The translations under genes and the position numbers were made by a program. Below are positions 35,458 through 44,056 of a DNA stretch of 64,000 bases, one piece after another; position 1 is the first letter of the stretch, and the number at the start of each line of letters is the position of its first letter. The stretch lies in the NCBI RefSeq assembly GCF_022271405.1, contig NZ_JAJNAL010000029.1:1-64000 (forward strand), written 5' to 3'. Below the pieces are notes generated by a model that saw only the letters and a list, made by a program, of their open reading frames with translations, ran no database searches and was not told the origin of the DNA. This DNA comes from Rhodopseudomonas infernalis (GTDB lineage Bacteria; Pseudomonadota; Alphaproteobacteria; Rhizobiales; Xanthobacteraceae).

Positions 35458-36081
35458 ATGCTCGGCCGTCCCAAACTCGTTCTCGCGTCCGCTTCGCCGC
35501 GCCGGCTCGCTCTGCTCAACCAGTCCGGGATCGAGCCCGACGCGCTGCGGCCGGCCGATGTCGACGAAACGCCGACCAAAGGCGAGCTGCCGCGCGCCTG
35601 CGCCACGCGGCTCGCCCGCGCCAAGGCTGAGGCGGCGCTGAAGTCGGTGCAACTCGACGACGACCTGCGCGGCGCCTTCGTGCTGACCGCCGACACGGTG
35701 GTCGCCGTCGGCCGCCGCATCCTGCCCAAGGCCGAGCTGGTCGACGAGGCGTCGCAGTGCCTGCGGCTGCTCAGCGGCCGCAACCATCGGGTCTATTCGG
35801 CGATCTGCCTGGTGACGCCGAAGGGCGGCTTCCGGCAGCGGCTGGTCGAGAGCAAGGTCAGGTTCAAGCGGCTGTCCGAAGAGGATATCGACGGCTACGT
35901 CGCCTCCGGCGAATGGCGCGGCAAGGCCGGTGGCTATGCGGTGCAGGGCATCGCCGGCAGCTTCGTGGTCAAGATCGTCGGCTCCTACACCAACATCGTC
36001 GGCCTTCCGCTGTACGAAACACTGACGCTGCTCGGCGGCGAAGGCTTCCCGATCCGCCACGGTTGGCTCAATGCCTCCTGA
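35458..36081 (+). CDS. maf: Maf-family nucleotide pyrophosphatase
   Basis: This 207-residue protein has the Maf/Ham1 fold, with [19 protein letters not shown] at the N-terminus, the [16 protein letters not shown] active-site region and [16 protein letters not shown] near the C-terminus. Maf enzymes hydrolyse dTTP, UTP or modified nucleotides and can slow septum formation. The ATG at 35458 places the Ser-rich motif at the usual distance. It overlaps yacG by 11 bp, the standard alphaproteobacterial arrangement. Confidence 0.94.
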   Translation: MLGRPKLVLASASPRRLALLNQSGIEPDALRPADVDETPTKGELPRACATRLARAKAEAALKSVQLDDDLRGAFVLTADTVVAVGRRILPKAELVDEASQCLRLLSGRNHRVYSAICLVTPKGGFRQRLVESKVRFKRLSEEDIDGYVASGEWRGKAGGYAVQGIAGSFVVKIVGSYTNIVGLPLYETLTLLGGEGFPIRHGWLNAS

Positions 36082-36274
36082 GAAGCCCGCCGCAAAGGCC
36101 GCGCGGCCGGCCAAAGCCAAGGTCAAGGCCAAGAGCTGTCCGATCTGCCGCAAGCCGGCGATGCCCGAGTCGCACCCGTTCTGCAGCGAGCGCTGCCGCG
36201 ACGTCGACCTCAACCGCTGGCTGTCCGGCTCCTACGCCATCCCGGCCGCCCCCGCGGACGACGACGAGGACTGA
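36071..36274 (+). CDS. yacG: DNA gyrase inhibitor YacG, zinc-binding
   Basis: This 67-residue protein has a Lys/Ala-rich N-terminus and a zinc knuckle with C23, C26, C38 and C42 (CPIC ... CSERC), followed by [13 protein letters not shown]. YacG binds GyrB and inhibits gyrase in E. coli. It overlaps maf by 11 bp. The acidic end DDDED is typical. Confidence 0.93.
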   Translation: MPPEKPAAKAARPAKAKVKAKSCPICRKPAMPESHPFCSERCRDVDLNRWLSGSYAIPAAPADDDED

Positions 36275-36387
36275 GCCGCCGGGCTTGGCTCCGGGGCCCG
36301 GCTGAGCCGCGGCGGGACCTTCGGCGGCGTCCATCCCGCCGGCCGGACAATCCCCGATTTTCCTGTCACCGGAGTGTTGCGGATGGG

Positions 36388-36416
36388 TGGACAGCGCCGA
36401 TTTGGCTGACTATAAC
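36388..36416 (+). promoter_or_regulatory. Promoter of tRNA-Phe
   Basis: TGGACA (36388-36393), a 17-bp spacer and TATAAC (36411-36416) form a good sigma-70 promoter. Transcription would start near 36423, about 26 nt before the mature tRNA end. Confidence 0.7.
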
Positions 36417-36448
36417 CCGGCGCTCCCCCGGCATTGCCCGGGCGGAAC

Positions 36449-36524
36449 GCCCAGGTAGCTCAGTTGGTAGAGCATGCGACTGAAAATCGCAGTGTCGGTG
36501 GTTCGATCCCGCCCCTGGGCACCA
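36449..36524 (+). tRNA. tRNA-Phe (anticodon GAA)
   Basis: A full cloverleaf is visible. The acceptor stem is GCCCAGG with CCTGGGC, the D arm AGCTCAGTTGGTAGAGC, and the anticodon stem TGCGA/TCGCA encloses CTGAAAA with anticodon GAA. The T arm is GGTTCGATCC and CCA is encoded. Length is 76 nt. The sequence just after it changes to lower GC with a lone HTH gene, so its 3' end may have served as an insertion site. Confidence 0.97.
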
Positions 36525-36547
36525 TCAGTTTTCGCCGCTGTTCCTGA

Positions 36548-36676
36548 CAGCGCACTATAGCAGCTCAAAAATCTAAATCGCTCGACCAAAAGCAAAAGGC
36601 AAAGCCGAAGGCGCAGGTCGAATACTCGTGCGCCTATTGTCGGGGAGACGTAACTGTGCACGCCAGCGCAGATTGA
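36548..36676 (+). pseudogene. C-terminal gene fragment with a CxxC knuckle, after tRNA-Phe
   Basis: A 42-codon frame without any start codon near its 5' end reads through a Lys/Gln-rich stretch and then YSCAYCRGDVTVHASAD to a stop at 36674-36676. The CAYC pair and basic prefix look like the tail of a real protein cut off near the tRNA end. The family cannot be named and the call is tentative. Confidence 0.3.
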
Positions 36677-36744
36677 CCGGCACCGGAAGTGGCACGGACT
36701 GCGGACGCAGAACTGGAAGCTCGACATCGAATGGCGAGGAGAAC

Positions 36745-36779
36745 AAAAAAGCGGCGGGCGCCTAATGGGTACCCGCCGT
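36745..36779 (-). terminator. Intrinsic terminator of the HTH gene
   Basis: CGGCGGG (36752-36758) pairs with CCCGCCG (36772-36778). On the minus strand the stem is followed by CTTTTTTG. It lies about 20 bp past the stop of the minus-strand HTH gene. Confidence 0.8.
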
Positions 36780-36799
36780 CTGACATTTGGTGATGGAAA

Positions 36800-37180
36800 T
36801 TACGACTTGCGTTCGAGACCCATGATCTTCCAGCCGAGCGCGTCAATTGCGTTCAGGTGGTAGTCTAGGGTGTTCTTCTCCTTAGGAGTGGGCGCAACCG
36901 GAGGCGCATCGGCACCGTTCTGCGGCTTGGTCAGGCCCAGCTTCTTCGCGTGCTTGGCTTCAGCGTCCTCGACCGCGCGAACAACGCGATCAATGTGCTT
37001 GCTGTCCACGCGCGCGGGACGCTTCTCGTTCAGGATTTGGCTGACGAAGGGGCCGCTAAACCCGATCGCTTCGCCGATCTCCGCAAGCGTGAAAATGCCA
37101 CGGAAGCGGGAGAGGCGGTCGCGCAGAGACTTGCTCAGCGGACCGTTTCGCCCGTCTTGGTAACGCTCGTCAAAACTCAT
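36800..37180 (-). CDS. Helix-turn-helix repressor-like protein in a tRNA-adjacent patch
   Basis: This 126-residue protein has an N-terminal basic region and an XRE/lambda-type helix-turn-helix (FTLAEIGEAIGFSGPFVSQI, about 30-50) followed by LNEKRPARVD. A helical, Lys-rich tail follows (about 60-126). Such proteins are typical phage or island regulators. The ATG at 37180 follows AAAGGAT. It has its own terminator and an AT-rich upstream region with an imperfect palindrome (37260-37283), so autoregulation is plausible. GC is lower than in its neighbours, suggesting recent arrival. Confidence 0.75.
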   Translation of the reverse strand: MSFDERYQDGRNGPLSKSLRDRLSRFRGIFTLAEIGEAIGFSGPFVSQILNEKRPARVDSKHIDRVVRAVEDAEAKHAKKLGLTKPQNGADAPPVAPTPKEKNTLDYHLNAIDALGWKIMGLERKS

Positions 37181-37699
37181 TCTAGGTATCCTTTCGTGTT
37201 GAAAAACCGCACCGGCCGTCCGGGGATTGCCGATACATTAACCGATGTTGCCAACACGTCAACAACGATATTTGATATTGTTGGATGTGATTTTGATGGC
37301 ATGCTATTTGCTGAACAGCCGCATCGCACTCAACTTCTGATTGCCGCAGCCCGCGCCGATCGTTGTCCAGGTTCTTGAAGCGCGATACTTCATCATCGTC
37401 GGCCTCGGTACGGATGCTCTGGATTTCAGAGCCGAGGTTAGCGGGTCTTACTTCGTCACATTCCGACACTTGCCACGCACCTGCTGCGGATCACCGAGAA
37501 ATTCTAAACCGTTCAGCCTGCTCGCCCCATTGCTGCCCGGTCGGGCGGGCATGCGGATTGCTGGGTTTTGCAGATGATGCTTCGCGGTTAAGCAGGGTGG
37601 CTGCCTGGCCGCCGGCTTCCGCCGTAGCGTCTTGGGGCAAGTGTTTTCGTCGCCGCGCGGGCAGGGTTCTGGCGGGGCGCATCAGGATGAATCACGATC
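37181..37699. other. Low-GC spacer with candidate operator, upstream of bioF
   Basis: About 520 bp with no gene I can support. CAACAACGATAT-TTG-ATATTGTTG at 37260-37283 is an imperfect palindrome about 80 bp before the HTH gene and may be its operator. The rest is of mixed composition and may hold decayed remnants of an inserted element. No copy of the tRNA-Phe 3' end is visible here. bioF has no obvious promoter that I can point to. Confidence 0.45.
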
Positions 37700-38830
37700 A
37701 TGCATGAGGAATTCGAGGCCGATCTGCGCGGGTTGGCGGCGCGGGGGCGGCTGCGGGCGCTCAAGGAGCGCGCGGGGATCGACTTCACGTCGAACGATTA
37801 TCTGGGTCTCGCCGAATCCGAGGAGCTGAACCGCGCCGCGGCCGAGGCGGTGGCGCGCGGCGTGCCGGTTGGCTCCGGCGGCTCGCGGCTGCTGCGCGGC
37901 AATCATCCGGAGCACGAGGCGCTGGAGACGGAAGCGGCAGCGTATTTCGGCGCCGAGACGGCGCTGTATTTCGGCGGCGGCTTCGTCGCCAATTACGCGA
38001 TCTTCTCGGCGCTGCCGCAGCGCGGCGATCTCGTCGTCCATGACGAACTGATCCACGCCAGCGTGCACGAGGGGCTGCGCCGTGGCCGCGCCGAGTTCGT
38101 CGGCGTGCCGCACAACGACATCGACGCGTTCGAGAGCGCGATCGTGCGCTGGCGCACGGCTGGCGGCAAGGGGCGGCCGTGGCTGTCGGTCGAGAGCCTG
38201 TACAGCATGGACGGCGACAGCCCCGATCTCGATGGCTTGTTCGCGGTCGCCGATCGTCACGATGCGATGCTGGTGATCGACGAGGCGCACGCCACCGGCG
38301 TGCTCGGCCCGCAAGGCCGCGGCCTCGCGGCGCAGTTCGAGGGGCGGCAGAACGTTGTCACGCTGCACACCTGCGGCAAGGCGCTCGGCACCGTCGGCGG
38401 CTTCATCCTGGCGCCGCGCACGTTGCGCGATTTTCTCGTCAATCGTTCGCGGCCCTTCATCTTCGCCACCGCGCCGTCGCCGCTCACCGCGGCGATTACC
38501 CGCGCGGCGATCGAATTGTCGCGCACCAATCCGGAGCGGCGCGAGCGGCTGGCGCGGCTGGTCGCCTTCGCCGGGCGCGAACTGCGCCGGCGCTGCGGGC
38601 TGGAGGCGTCCGGCTCGCATATCGTGCCGGTGGTGATCGGCGCCGATCAGGCGGCGGTCGCGGTCGCGGCGTCGCTGCAGCGGCGCGGCTTCGATATCCG
38701 TGCGATCCGGCCGCCGACCGTGCCGGAAGGCACCGCGCGGCTGCGCATCGCGCTGACGGCGAATATCACCGAGGCGATCGTGGCCGATCTGTTTGCGGCG
38801 CTGGCCGAAGACATGCGGATGGCCGCATGA
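37700..38830 (+). CDS. bioF: 8-amino-7-oxononanoate synthase
   Basis: This 376-residue PLP enzyme condenses pimeloyl-ACP/CoA with alanine in biotin synthesis. [12 protein letters not shown] near the N-terminus and [19 protein letters not shown] are family hallmarks, as are [11 protein letters not shown] and [13 protein letters not shown]. The PLP lysine is in [15 protein letters not shown]. It starts at ATG 37700; the ribosome site is weak. Its stop overlaps the bioD start by ATGA. The upstream neighbour is not bioB. Confidence 0.95.
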   Translation: MHEEFEADLRGLAARGRLRALKERAGIDFTSNDYLGLAESEELNRAAAEAVARGVPVGSGGSRLLRGNHPEHEALETEAAAYFGAETALYFGGGFVANYAIFSALPQRGDLVVHDELIHASVHEGLRRGRAEFVGVPHNDIDAFESAIVRWRTAGGKGRPWLSVESLYSMDGDSPDLDGLFAVADRHDAMLVIDEAHATGVLGPQGRGLAAQFEGRQNVVTLHTCGKALGTVGGFILAPRTLRDFLVNRSRPFIFATAPSPLTAAITRAAIELSRTNPERRERLARLVAFAGRELRRRCGLEASGSHIVPVVIGADQAAVAVAASLQRRGFDIRAIRPPTVPEGTARLRIALTANITEAIVADLFAALAEDMRMAA

Positions 38831-39465
38831 ACGCTCGCATCATCGTCACCGGCACCGACACCGGCGTCGGCAAGACCGTGTTCGCCGCGTCGCTCGCCGG
38901 CGCGCTGGATGCCGACTATTGGAAGCCGGTGCAGGCCGGCCTCGACGACGGCACCGACCGCGACAGCGTGCTCCGGCTCTCCGGTTTGCCGGACACGCGG
39001 TTGCTGCCGGAAGCGTATCGGCTGAATACGCCGGCCTCGCCGCATCTCGCCGCCGAGCTCGACGGTGTCACCATCGATCCGGAGAAGCTCGTGCTGCCGC
39101 GGACCGAACGGCCGCTGGTGATCGAAGGCGCCGGCGGGCTGCTGGTGCCGCTGACCCGCACGCTGCTGACCATCGACGTGTTCGCGCGCTGGCAGGCGCC
39201 GGTGGTGCTGTGTGCCCGCACCACGCTCGGCACCATCAATCACACGCTGCTGTCGGTCGAGGCGCTGCGCGCGCGCGACATTCCGCTGCTCGGCATCGCT
39301 TTCATCGGCGACGAGAACGCCGACTCCGAGCGCGTCATCGTGGAGTTCAGCCGCGCGCGCCGGCTCGGCCGCCTGCCGCATCTGCCCGAACTCACCGCCG
39401 CGGCTCTGCGCGCGGCGTTCGCGGCGAACTTCAACACCGACGATTTTCTGAAAGCTCCGCGATGA
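38827..39465 (+). CDS. bioD: Dethiobiotin synthetase
   Basis: This 212-residue ATPase closes the ureido ring of dethiobiotin from DAPA and CO2. The P-loop GTDTGVGKT is at 9-17, KPVQAGLDD and [12 protein letters not shown] are further substrate and metal segments, and the order of strands is normal. It overlaps bioF upstream and bioA downstream by 4 bases each. Confidence 0.95.
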   Translation: MNARIIVTGTDTGVGKTVFAASLAGALDADYWKPVQAGLDDGTDRDSVLRLSGLPDTRLLPEAYRLNTPASPHLAAELDGVTIDPEKLVLPRTERPLVIEGAGGLLVPLTRTLLTIDVFARWQAPVVLCARTTLGTINHTLLSVEALRARDIPLLGIAFIGDENADSERVIVEFSRARRLGRLPHLPELTAAALRAAFAANFNTDDFLKAPR

Positions 39466-40727
39466 CTTCAACCTCTCCCGTCTGGCATCCGTTCACCCAG
39501 CACGCGGTGCAGCCCGAGGCGATCCCGATCGCGCGCGGCGAGGGCGCTTGGCTCGAGGGTGCCGATGGCCGGCGTATCTTCGATGCGATCTCGTCCTGGT
39601 GGGTGATCACCCACGGCCACCGGCATCCGCACATCGTGCAGGCCATCAAGGCGCAGGCGGACAAGCTCGACCAGGTGATCTTCGCCGGCTTCACCCACGA
39701 GCCGGCCGAGCAGCTCGCGCGGCGACTGGTTGCCATTACGCCGCCGGAGCTGGAGTACGTGTTCTTTTCCGACAGCGGCTCGACCTCGGTCGAGGTCGCG
39801 CTGAAGATGGCGCTCGGCTTCTGGCGGCATCGCGGGGAGAATCGCAGCCGCATCCTGGCGCTGCAGGACGCGTATCACGGCGACACCATCGGCGGCATGT
39901 CGGTCGGCGAGCGCGGCGTGTTCAACGCGCCATATGACCCGCTGCTGTTCGCGGTCGATCGCATCCCATTTCCCGAGCAGGGCGGCGAGCAGGTGACGTT
40001 CGACGCGCTCGATGCCGCCTGCGCGGAGGGCGGCGTCGCGGCGCTGATCGTCGAGCCGCTGATCCTGGGCGCCGGCGGCATGCTGATCTATCCGCCAGCG
40101 GTGCTGGCCGAGATGAAGCGGGTCTGCGAACGGCACAATGTCTTGTTCATCGCCGACGAGGTGATGACCGGCTGGGGCCGCACCGGCACGCGGTTCGCCT
40201 GCGAGCAGGCCGGCATCGCGCCGGACATCGCCTGCTACTCCAAGGGCCTCACCGGCGGCTCGCTGCCGCTCGCGGTGACGCTGTGTCGCGGCGATATTTT
40301 CGACGCGCACTATTCGCCCGATCGCACCCGCACCTTCTTCCACTCGAGCTCCTACACGGCGAACCCGATCGCCTGCGCGGCGGCGCTGGCCAATCTCGAA
40401 GTCTGGGACACCGAGCCGGTGATGCAGCGGATCGACGCGCTCGCTGCGCTGCAGTCCCGCAAGCTGGGTCGCTTCCGCGCCGATGCGCGCTTCGCCAACA
40501 TCCGCCAGCTCGGCACCATCGCGGCGCTCGATGTCATGGCCGGCGACGCCGGCTACATGGCGAATATCGGACCTATGCTGTACGAGAGCTTTCGCGCACG
40601 AGACCTGCTTGTTCGGCCGCTCGGCAACACGATCTATCTGATGCCGCCTTATTGCAGCACGGAGGCGGACCTCGATCTGGTCTACGACGCGATCGACGAG
40701 ATCGTGGCTGCGGCTCCGGTTGCCTAA
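39462..40727 (+). CDS. bioA: Adenosylmethionine-8-amino-7-oxononanoate aminotransferase
   Basis: This 421-residue class III PLP aminotransferase makes DAPA from KAPA, usually with SAM as amino donor. [12 protein letters not shown] opens the protein; [32 protein letters not shown] and [14 protein letters not shown] are conserved. The PLP lysine lies in [16 protein letters not shown]. The order in the biotin pathway is F-A-D and all three genes are coupled. A family A repeat follows the stop. Confidence 0.96.
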   Translation: MTSTSPVWHPFTQHAVQPEAIPIARGEGAWLEGADGRRIFDAISSWWVITHGHRHPHIVQAIKAQADKLDQVIFAGFTHEPAEQLARRLVAITPPELEYVFFSDSGSTSVEVALKMALGFWRHRGENRSRILALQDAYHGDTIGGMSVGERGVFNAPYDPLLFAVDRIPFPEQGGEQVTFDALDAACAEGGVAALIVEPLILGAGGMLIYPPAVLAEMKRVCERHNVLFIADEVMTGWGRTGTRFACEQAGIAPDIACYSKGLTGGSLPLAVTLCRGDIFDAHYSPDRTRTFFHSSSYTANPIACAAALANLEVWDTEPVMQRIDALAALQSRKLGRFRADARFANIRQLGTIAALDVMAGDAGYMANIGPMLYESFRARDLLVRPLGNTIYLMPPYCSTEADLDLVYDAIDEIVAAAPVA

Positions 40728-40736
40728 TTCTCTTTC

Positions 40737-40830
40737 GTCATGGCCGAGCTTGTTGCCCCGGCCATCCACGCCATGGTTCGTCGCGTGGTCCGAAAAGGCG
40801 TGGATGCCCGGGACGAGCCCGGTCATGACG
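40737..40830. repeat. REP-like dispersed palindrome, family A (complete copy)
   Basis: GTCATGGCCGAGCTTGTTGC and its near reverse complement (CGGGACGAGCCCGGTCATGAC) enclose about 55 bp. It sits between convergent bioA and the TetR gene and may act as a two-way transcription end. Confidence 0.85.
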
Positions 40831-40875
40831 GGTGGAGAGGCTGATCGATTAACTAACTCATCGGACCACGGCCGC

Positions 40876-41544
40876 TCACGTCTTCTCCAGATACGCCGCC
40901 AGCATTTTTCGCGCGTCGGCGCGGCGGGCGGCGCGCCAGTCGGCGGCGCTGAGGTCGGTTTCGAATTCTGCCGATAGCGTGGGAGCGTTGGCGAGGTGGA
41001 ATTGGCTGAGCGCGGCGATCAGCACGTACAGCCGCAGCGGATCGAGGTCGGCGGCGAGTCGGCCTTCAGCGACGCCGCGGGCGAGCAGGCGCTTCGTCAT
41101 CATCAGCACCGGCGACGACATCTCGCGGATCCGCGCCGATTTGCGGATGTGGCGCGCCTTCATCGTGTTCTCGCTGCGTAGCAGGCTCACCAGATGGCCG
41201 TTGCGCTCGAAATGGCCGTTCATGAAATCGAACAGCTTCAGCAGCCCTTCGAGCGGGTCGAGATGCATCACCTCGAGCGCCAGTTCTTCGGTGCGCAGGG
41301 CGCCCAGCGCGCTCTCCAGCGTCGCCACATAGAGCGCCGACTTGCTGCCGAACTGCTCGTAGATCATCCGCGGATTGGAGCCGGACTTCTTGACGATACG
41401 GGTGATACGCGCGCCGGCGTAGCCGTGGGTGGCGAACTCGGCGGTGGCGGCCTTCAGGATCTCCGCACGGTTCTGCTCGGCGGAGCGGCGCGCGCGGCGG
41501 CGCGGCTTGGTGCCGGCGTCGAGATCGGCAACAGAGTCTGTCAT
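40876..41544 (-). CDS. TetR-family transcriptional regulator
   Basis: This 222-residue regulator has a basic N-terminal extension and a TetR helix-turn-helix at about 25-70 (AEILKAATAEFATHGYAGAR ... MIYEQFGSKSALYVATLE). A C-terminal ligand domain of the YbiH/RutR-like type follows (LLKLFDFMNGHFERNGHLVS, SLLRSENTMKARHIRKS). Its ATG overlaps the amidase stop (ATGA). RutR-like proteins sense pyrimidines, so a nucleobase or amide effector would fit the neighbouring transporter. A 7-bp inverted repeat at 42989-43014 is a candidate operator. Confidence 0.9.
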   Translation of the reverse strand: MTDSVADLDAGTKPRRRARRSAEQNRAEILKAATAEFATHGYAGARITRIVKKSGSNPRMIYEQFGSKSALYVATLESALGALRTEELALEVMHLDPLEGLLKLFDFMNGHFERNGHLVSLLRSENTMKARHIRKSARIREMSSPVLMMTKRLLARGVAEGRLAADLDPLRLYVLIAALSQFHLANAPTLSAEFETDLSAADWRAARRADARKMLAAYLEKT

Positions 41545-42764
41545 GTCGAAGTCCGGTTCGTCAGACGCGCGCTCAAGCGGCATGCCGCATCGAGCAGCGC
41601 GCGGTCCTGACCGGCGCCGCCGATGATGGAAAGGCCAATGGGGCAATCGTCGACACGCGCGACGGGAAGATTGATCTGCGGCAGGCCGGCGTGGCCGGCG
41701 ATCGACGTCAGCGTCAGTGCGCGCCCGTAGAACGGGCCGATCTGCTCGCCGGCGCCGGGCAGGTCCTTGCGCAGCGCGATACACGGCGCGGTGGGAACCA
41801 GCCAGGCGACGCTGCCGCTGAGCTGCGCGCGCAGGCGGGCCCGAATCGCGTCGCGCGCCGGCTGCCAGCGCGCAACGTCGTCCGCGGTGATCTCCGCGGT
41901 GCTGGCAAAGCGCGGCGCGATCGCCTCGCCGAAGGCCGGCTTGGTCGCTCGGATCCACGGCCCAAGCTCGCGCCAGTTCTCCGTGCCTTGCAGGATGCGA
42001 TAGCACTCGAACCAGTCGTCCGCGGCGCCGTCGAACACGGTGATTTCCTGGCTGACGCCGAGCGCCTCGCAAACCCCGCGCAGCGCCGCCGCCACCGGCT
42101 CGTCCGCGATGGCGAACGCATCGCGGACAATGATCAGCGTCTCGATCGGCGCGGGCGTGGCGGCCGGCAGCACCACGTCGCCGACCCTCGCCAACATCTC
42201 GGCATCGCGCGCGAACCAGCCGACGGTGTCGTAGCTCGGCGCGAACGGCAGCACGCCGTCGAGCGGGATGGCATCGTGGGTCGGACGCATGCCGTACAGC
42301 CCGCAGAAGCTCGCCGGCACGCGGACCGAGCCGCCGGTGTCGGTGCCGAGCGCGAAGTCGACGAGGCCGGCCGCGACCGCCGAGGCGGAGCCGGACGACG
42401 AACCGCCGGGGATCCGGTCGGGGCAGGCGGGATTGAGCGGCGTGCCGTAATGCGCGTTGACGCCTTCGAGGCTGAAGGCGAGCTCGTCGGTGATGGTCTT
42501 GCCGCGCAGGCTGGCGCCGGCCGCGAGCAGCCGCTCGACCACCGGCGCCGAACGCAGCGCGGGGCCGTGCGTGCGCATCCAGTCCGGATTGCCGCCGCCG
42601 GTGATCGTGCCGGCGACGTCGATCAGATCCTTGACGGCGAAGCTCAGTCCATCGAGCGGACCTTGCGCCGTCGCCGCGACCTGCAGCAGCGGACCGGGCA
42701 CGAACGCGCCGACATCGTTAGAGTGCCTCATCACGCGTGGCTCGGCGTCGACGCTGATCATCAT
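41541..42764 (-). CDS. Amidase-signature family hydrolase
   Basis: This 407-residue hydrolase has the complete Ser-cisSer-Lys triad: K45 in SFAVKDLIDV, the cis-serine around S122-S124 in PGGSSSGSA, and nucleophile S146 in GTDTGGSVRVP. Related enzymes include mandelamide hydrolase, allophanate hydrolase AtzF and GatA, but the GatA tail is absent. It probably releases ammonia or a carboxylic acid from an imported amide. GGAG precedes ATG 42764. A sigma-54-type promoter lies about 85 bp upstream, and the gene is divergent from the BMP transporter operon. Confidence 0.9.
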   Translation of the reverse strand: MMISVDAEPRVMRHSNDVGAFVPGPLLQVAATAQGPLDGLSFAVKDLIDVAGTITGGGNPDWMRTHGPALRSAPVVERLLAAGASLRGKTITDELAFSLEGVNAHYGTPLNPACPDRIPGGSSSGSASAVAAGLVDFALGTDTGGSVRVPASFCGLYGMRPTHDAIPLDGVLPFAPSYDTVGWFARDAEMLARVGDVVLPAATPAPIETLIIVRDAFAIADEPVAAALRGVCEALGVSQEITVFDGAADDWFECYRILQGTENWRELGPWIRATKPAFGEAIAPRFASTAEITADDVARWQPARDAIRARLRAQLSGSVAWLVPTAPCIALRKDLPGAGEQIGPFYGRALTLTSIAGHAGLPQINLPVARVDDCPIGLSIIGGAGQDRALLDAACRLSARLTNRTST

Positions 42765-42846
42765 GCTGTTTTCTCCGTTGCGCGCGTCGCTGCGGACACG
42801 CGGTGCTCTCGGTGAGCCGACTACAAACTGGGCCGATCTGCATGAT

Positions 42847-42863
42847 TGCAAGTTCGCTGCCAG
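42847..42863 (-). promoter_or_regulatory. Sigma-54 (RpoN)-type promoter toward the amidase
   Basis: On the minus strand CTGGCAGCGAACTTGCA matches TGGCAC-N5-TTGCA, with GG and GC 10 bp apart as required and one mismatch (C to G). Transcription should begin near 42835, about 70 nt before the amidase ATG. Confidence 0.65.
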
Positions 42864-42988
42864 CGGCGATTTGCGAGGATATTCAAGGCTGGCACCACAG
42901 CCGCATGAGCCGCCTGCACGCGGATTCGACAAACGCCGCAGCCGACGGCTTAAAAAGTAAGCATTTGTTTGTTTCAAGCTGCGTGCGT

Positions 42989-43014
42989 GATTGATTTATT
43001 AAGCAATATCAATC
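42989..43014. promoter_or_regulatory. Inverted repeat, candidate operator
   Basis: GATTGAT (42989-42995) and ATCAATC (43008-43014) are exact reverse complements with 12 bp between them. The repeat lies just upstream of the -24 element of the transporter promoter. It may bind the TetR protein encoded 1.5 kb away or another activator; this is inference. Confidence 0.45.
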
Positions 43015-43025
43015 GACTGATGGAT

Positions 43026-43040
43026 TGGCATACCGCTTGC
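43026..43040 (+). promoter_or_regulatory. Sigma-54 (RpoN)-type promoter toward the BMP transporter
   Basis: TGGCAT-ACCGC-TTGC at 43026-43040 matches TGGCAC-N5-TTGC with a single C-to-T change and correct spacing. The start point would be near 43052, about 35 nt before the binding-protein ATG. Confidence 0.7.
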
Positions 43041-43085
43041 TGCAGAGATCTCGTCAACGCATTTCCGCAGTCCAAGAGGGGTCTC

Positions 43086-44054
43086 ATGAGGTCACGCCGT
43101 TTCGTTCTGCAAGCCGCGCTGCTCACCGGCACGCTGGCGCTCACCACCAGTCTCGCGCATGCCGAGCCGCTCAAGGTTGGCATCCTGATTCCGGGATCGA
43201 AGTCCGACAAGGGCTGGATGGAGTCGTCCTACGACGGCCTGATGGCCACCGAGAAGAAGTACGGCGACAAGATCAAGGTGCAGATGATCGAGAACATCAA
43301 CTACGCCGATATGGATCAGGCGCTGACCAATCTAGCCAGCAAGAACACGCTGGTGATCGGCGTCGGCGGCCAGACCCAGGCGTCGGTGTACAAGATCGCC
43401 AAGCGCTTCCCCAAGGTTCACTTCTCGATCGTCGGCGGCAATGACGGCGAGAGCGCCCCGAATGTCGCCGGCTACGACGTCAAGCAGGCCGAGATCGCCT
43501 ATGTGGCGGGCGCCGCCGCGGCGATGCTGTCGAAGAACGGCGCGATCAGCTATGTGGGCGGCCTCGAGATTCCCTCGATCGTCAACGCCGGCAAGGAATT
43601 CGGCAACGGCGCCAAGTCGATCAATCCGGCCATCAAATACACCGAGAACTACACCGGCGACTTCGACGACGTCGCCAAGGCCAAGGAAGCGACGCTGGCG
43701 GCGATCGCGCAGGGCGCCGACGTCCACTATCACATCCTCAATCTTGGCCTGCGCGGCATGGAGCAGGCCGCGAAGGAGAAGGGCACCCACATCATCGGCA
43801 GCTACACGGATCGCTGCGGCACCGATCCGTTGTACGTCGCCTATTCGATCACCGGCACCGGCTATCAGGTTCAGTATGCGATCGACGAAGCCGTCAAGGG
43901 CTCGTGGGCGCCGGGCTACAAGGAGTTCGGCCTGAAGATGGGCCCGGAAGCCTCCAACATGGTGATCTGCGGCGCCACGCCCGAGCAGAAGGCGAAACTC
44001 GATGCGATCATGAAGGATCTGCTCGCCGGCAAGATCAAGGTGCTGAAGGGCTAG
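43086..44054 (+). CDS. BMP-family ABC transporter substrate-binding protein
   Basis: This 322-residue periplasmic receptor (BmpA/PnrA/Med family) binds nucleosides or related compounds. A Sec or Tat-like signal begins RSRRFVLQAALLTGTLALT and cleaves near HAEPLKVGILIPG. It has SDKGWMESSYDG, VGGNDGESAPNVAGYDV and GSYTDRCGTDPLYVAY, typical of the family. There is no lipobox cysteine, so it is a free periplasmic protein. GAGGGG precedes ATG 43086. It heads a four-gene operon behind a sigma-54-type promoter. Confidence 0.92.
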   Translation: MRSRRFVLQAALLTGTLALTTSLAHAEPLKVGILIPGSKSDKGWMESSYDGLMATEKKYGDKIKVQMIENINYADMDQALTNLASKNTLVIGVGGQTQASVYKIAKRFPKVHFSIVGGNDGESAPNVAGYDVKQAEIAYVAGAAAAMLSKNGAISYVGGLEIPSIVNAGKEFGNGAKSINPAIKYTENYTGDFDDVAKAKEATLAAIAQGADVHYHILNLGLRGMEQAAKEKGTHIIGSYTDRCGTDPLYVAYSITGTGYQVQYAIDEAVKGSWAPGYKEFGLKMGPEASNMVICGATPEQKAKLDAIMKDLLAGKIKVLKG

Positions 44055-44056
44055 CC

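Larger units (their letters stand above)
42765..43085. other. Divergent control region with two sigma-54-type promoters
   Basis: This 321-bp spacer separates the amidase-tetR pair from the BMP transporter operon. It contains sigma-54-like promoters pointing outward in both directions (42847-42863 and 43026-43040) and an inverted repeat (42989-43014). The middle is AT-rich (AAAAAGTAAGCATTTGTTTG), which would suit bending by IHF. I found no clear NtrC site by eye. Confidence 0.6.

Noticed and set aside
37182-37469. 95-codon minus-strand frame upstream of the HTH gene
   Set aside because: No ribosome site, no recognisable fold, and it covers the probable promoter and operator of the HTH gene.
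36500-37700. Direct repeat of the tRNA-Phe 3' end as attachment site
   Set aside because: I looked for a second copy of the CCCCTGGGCACCA end in the spacer and found none, and there is no integrase gene; the boundary of any element cannot be given.
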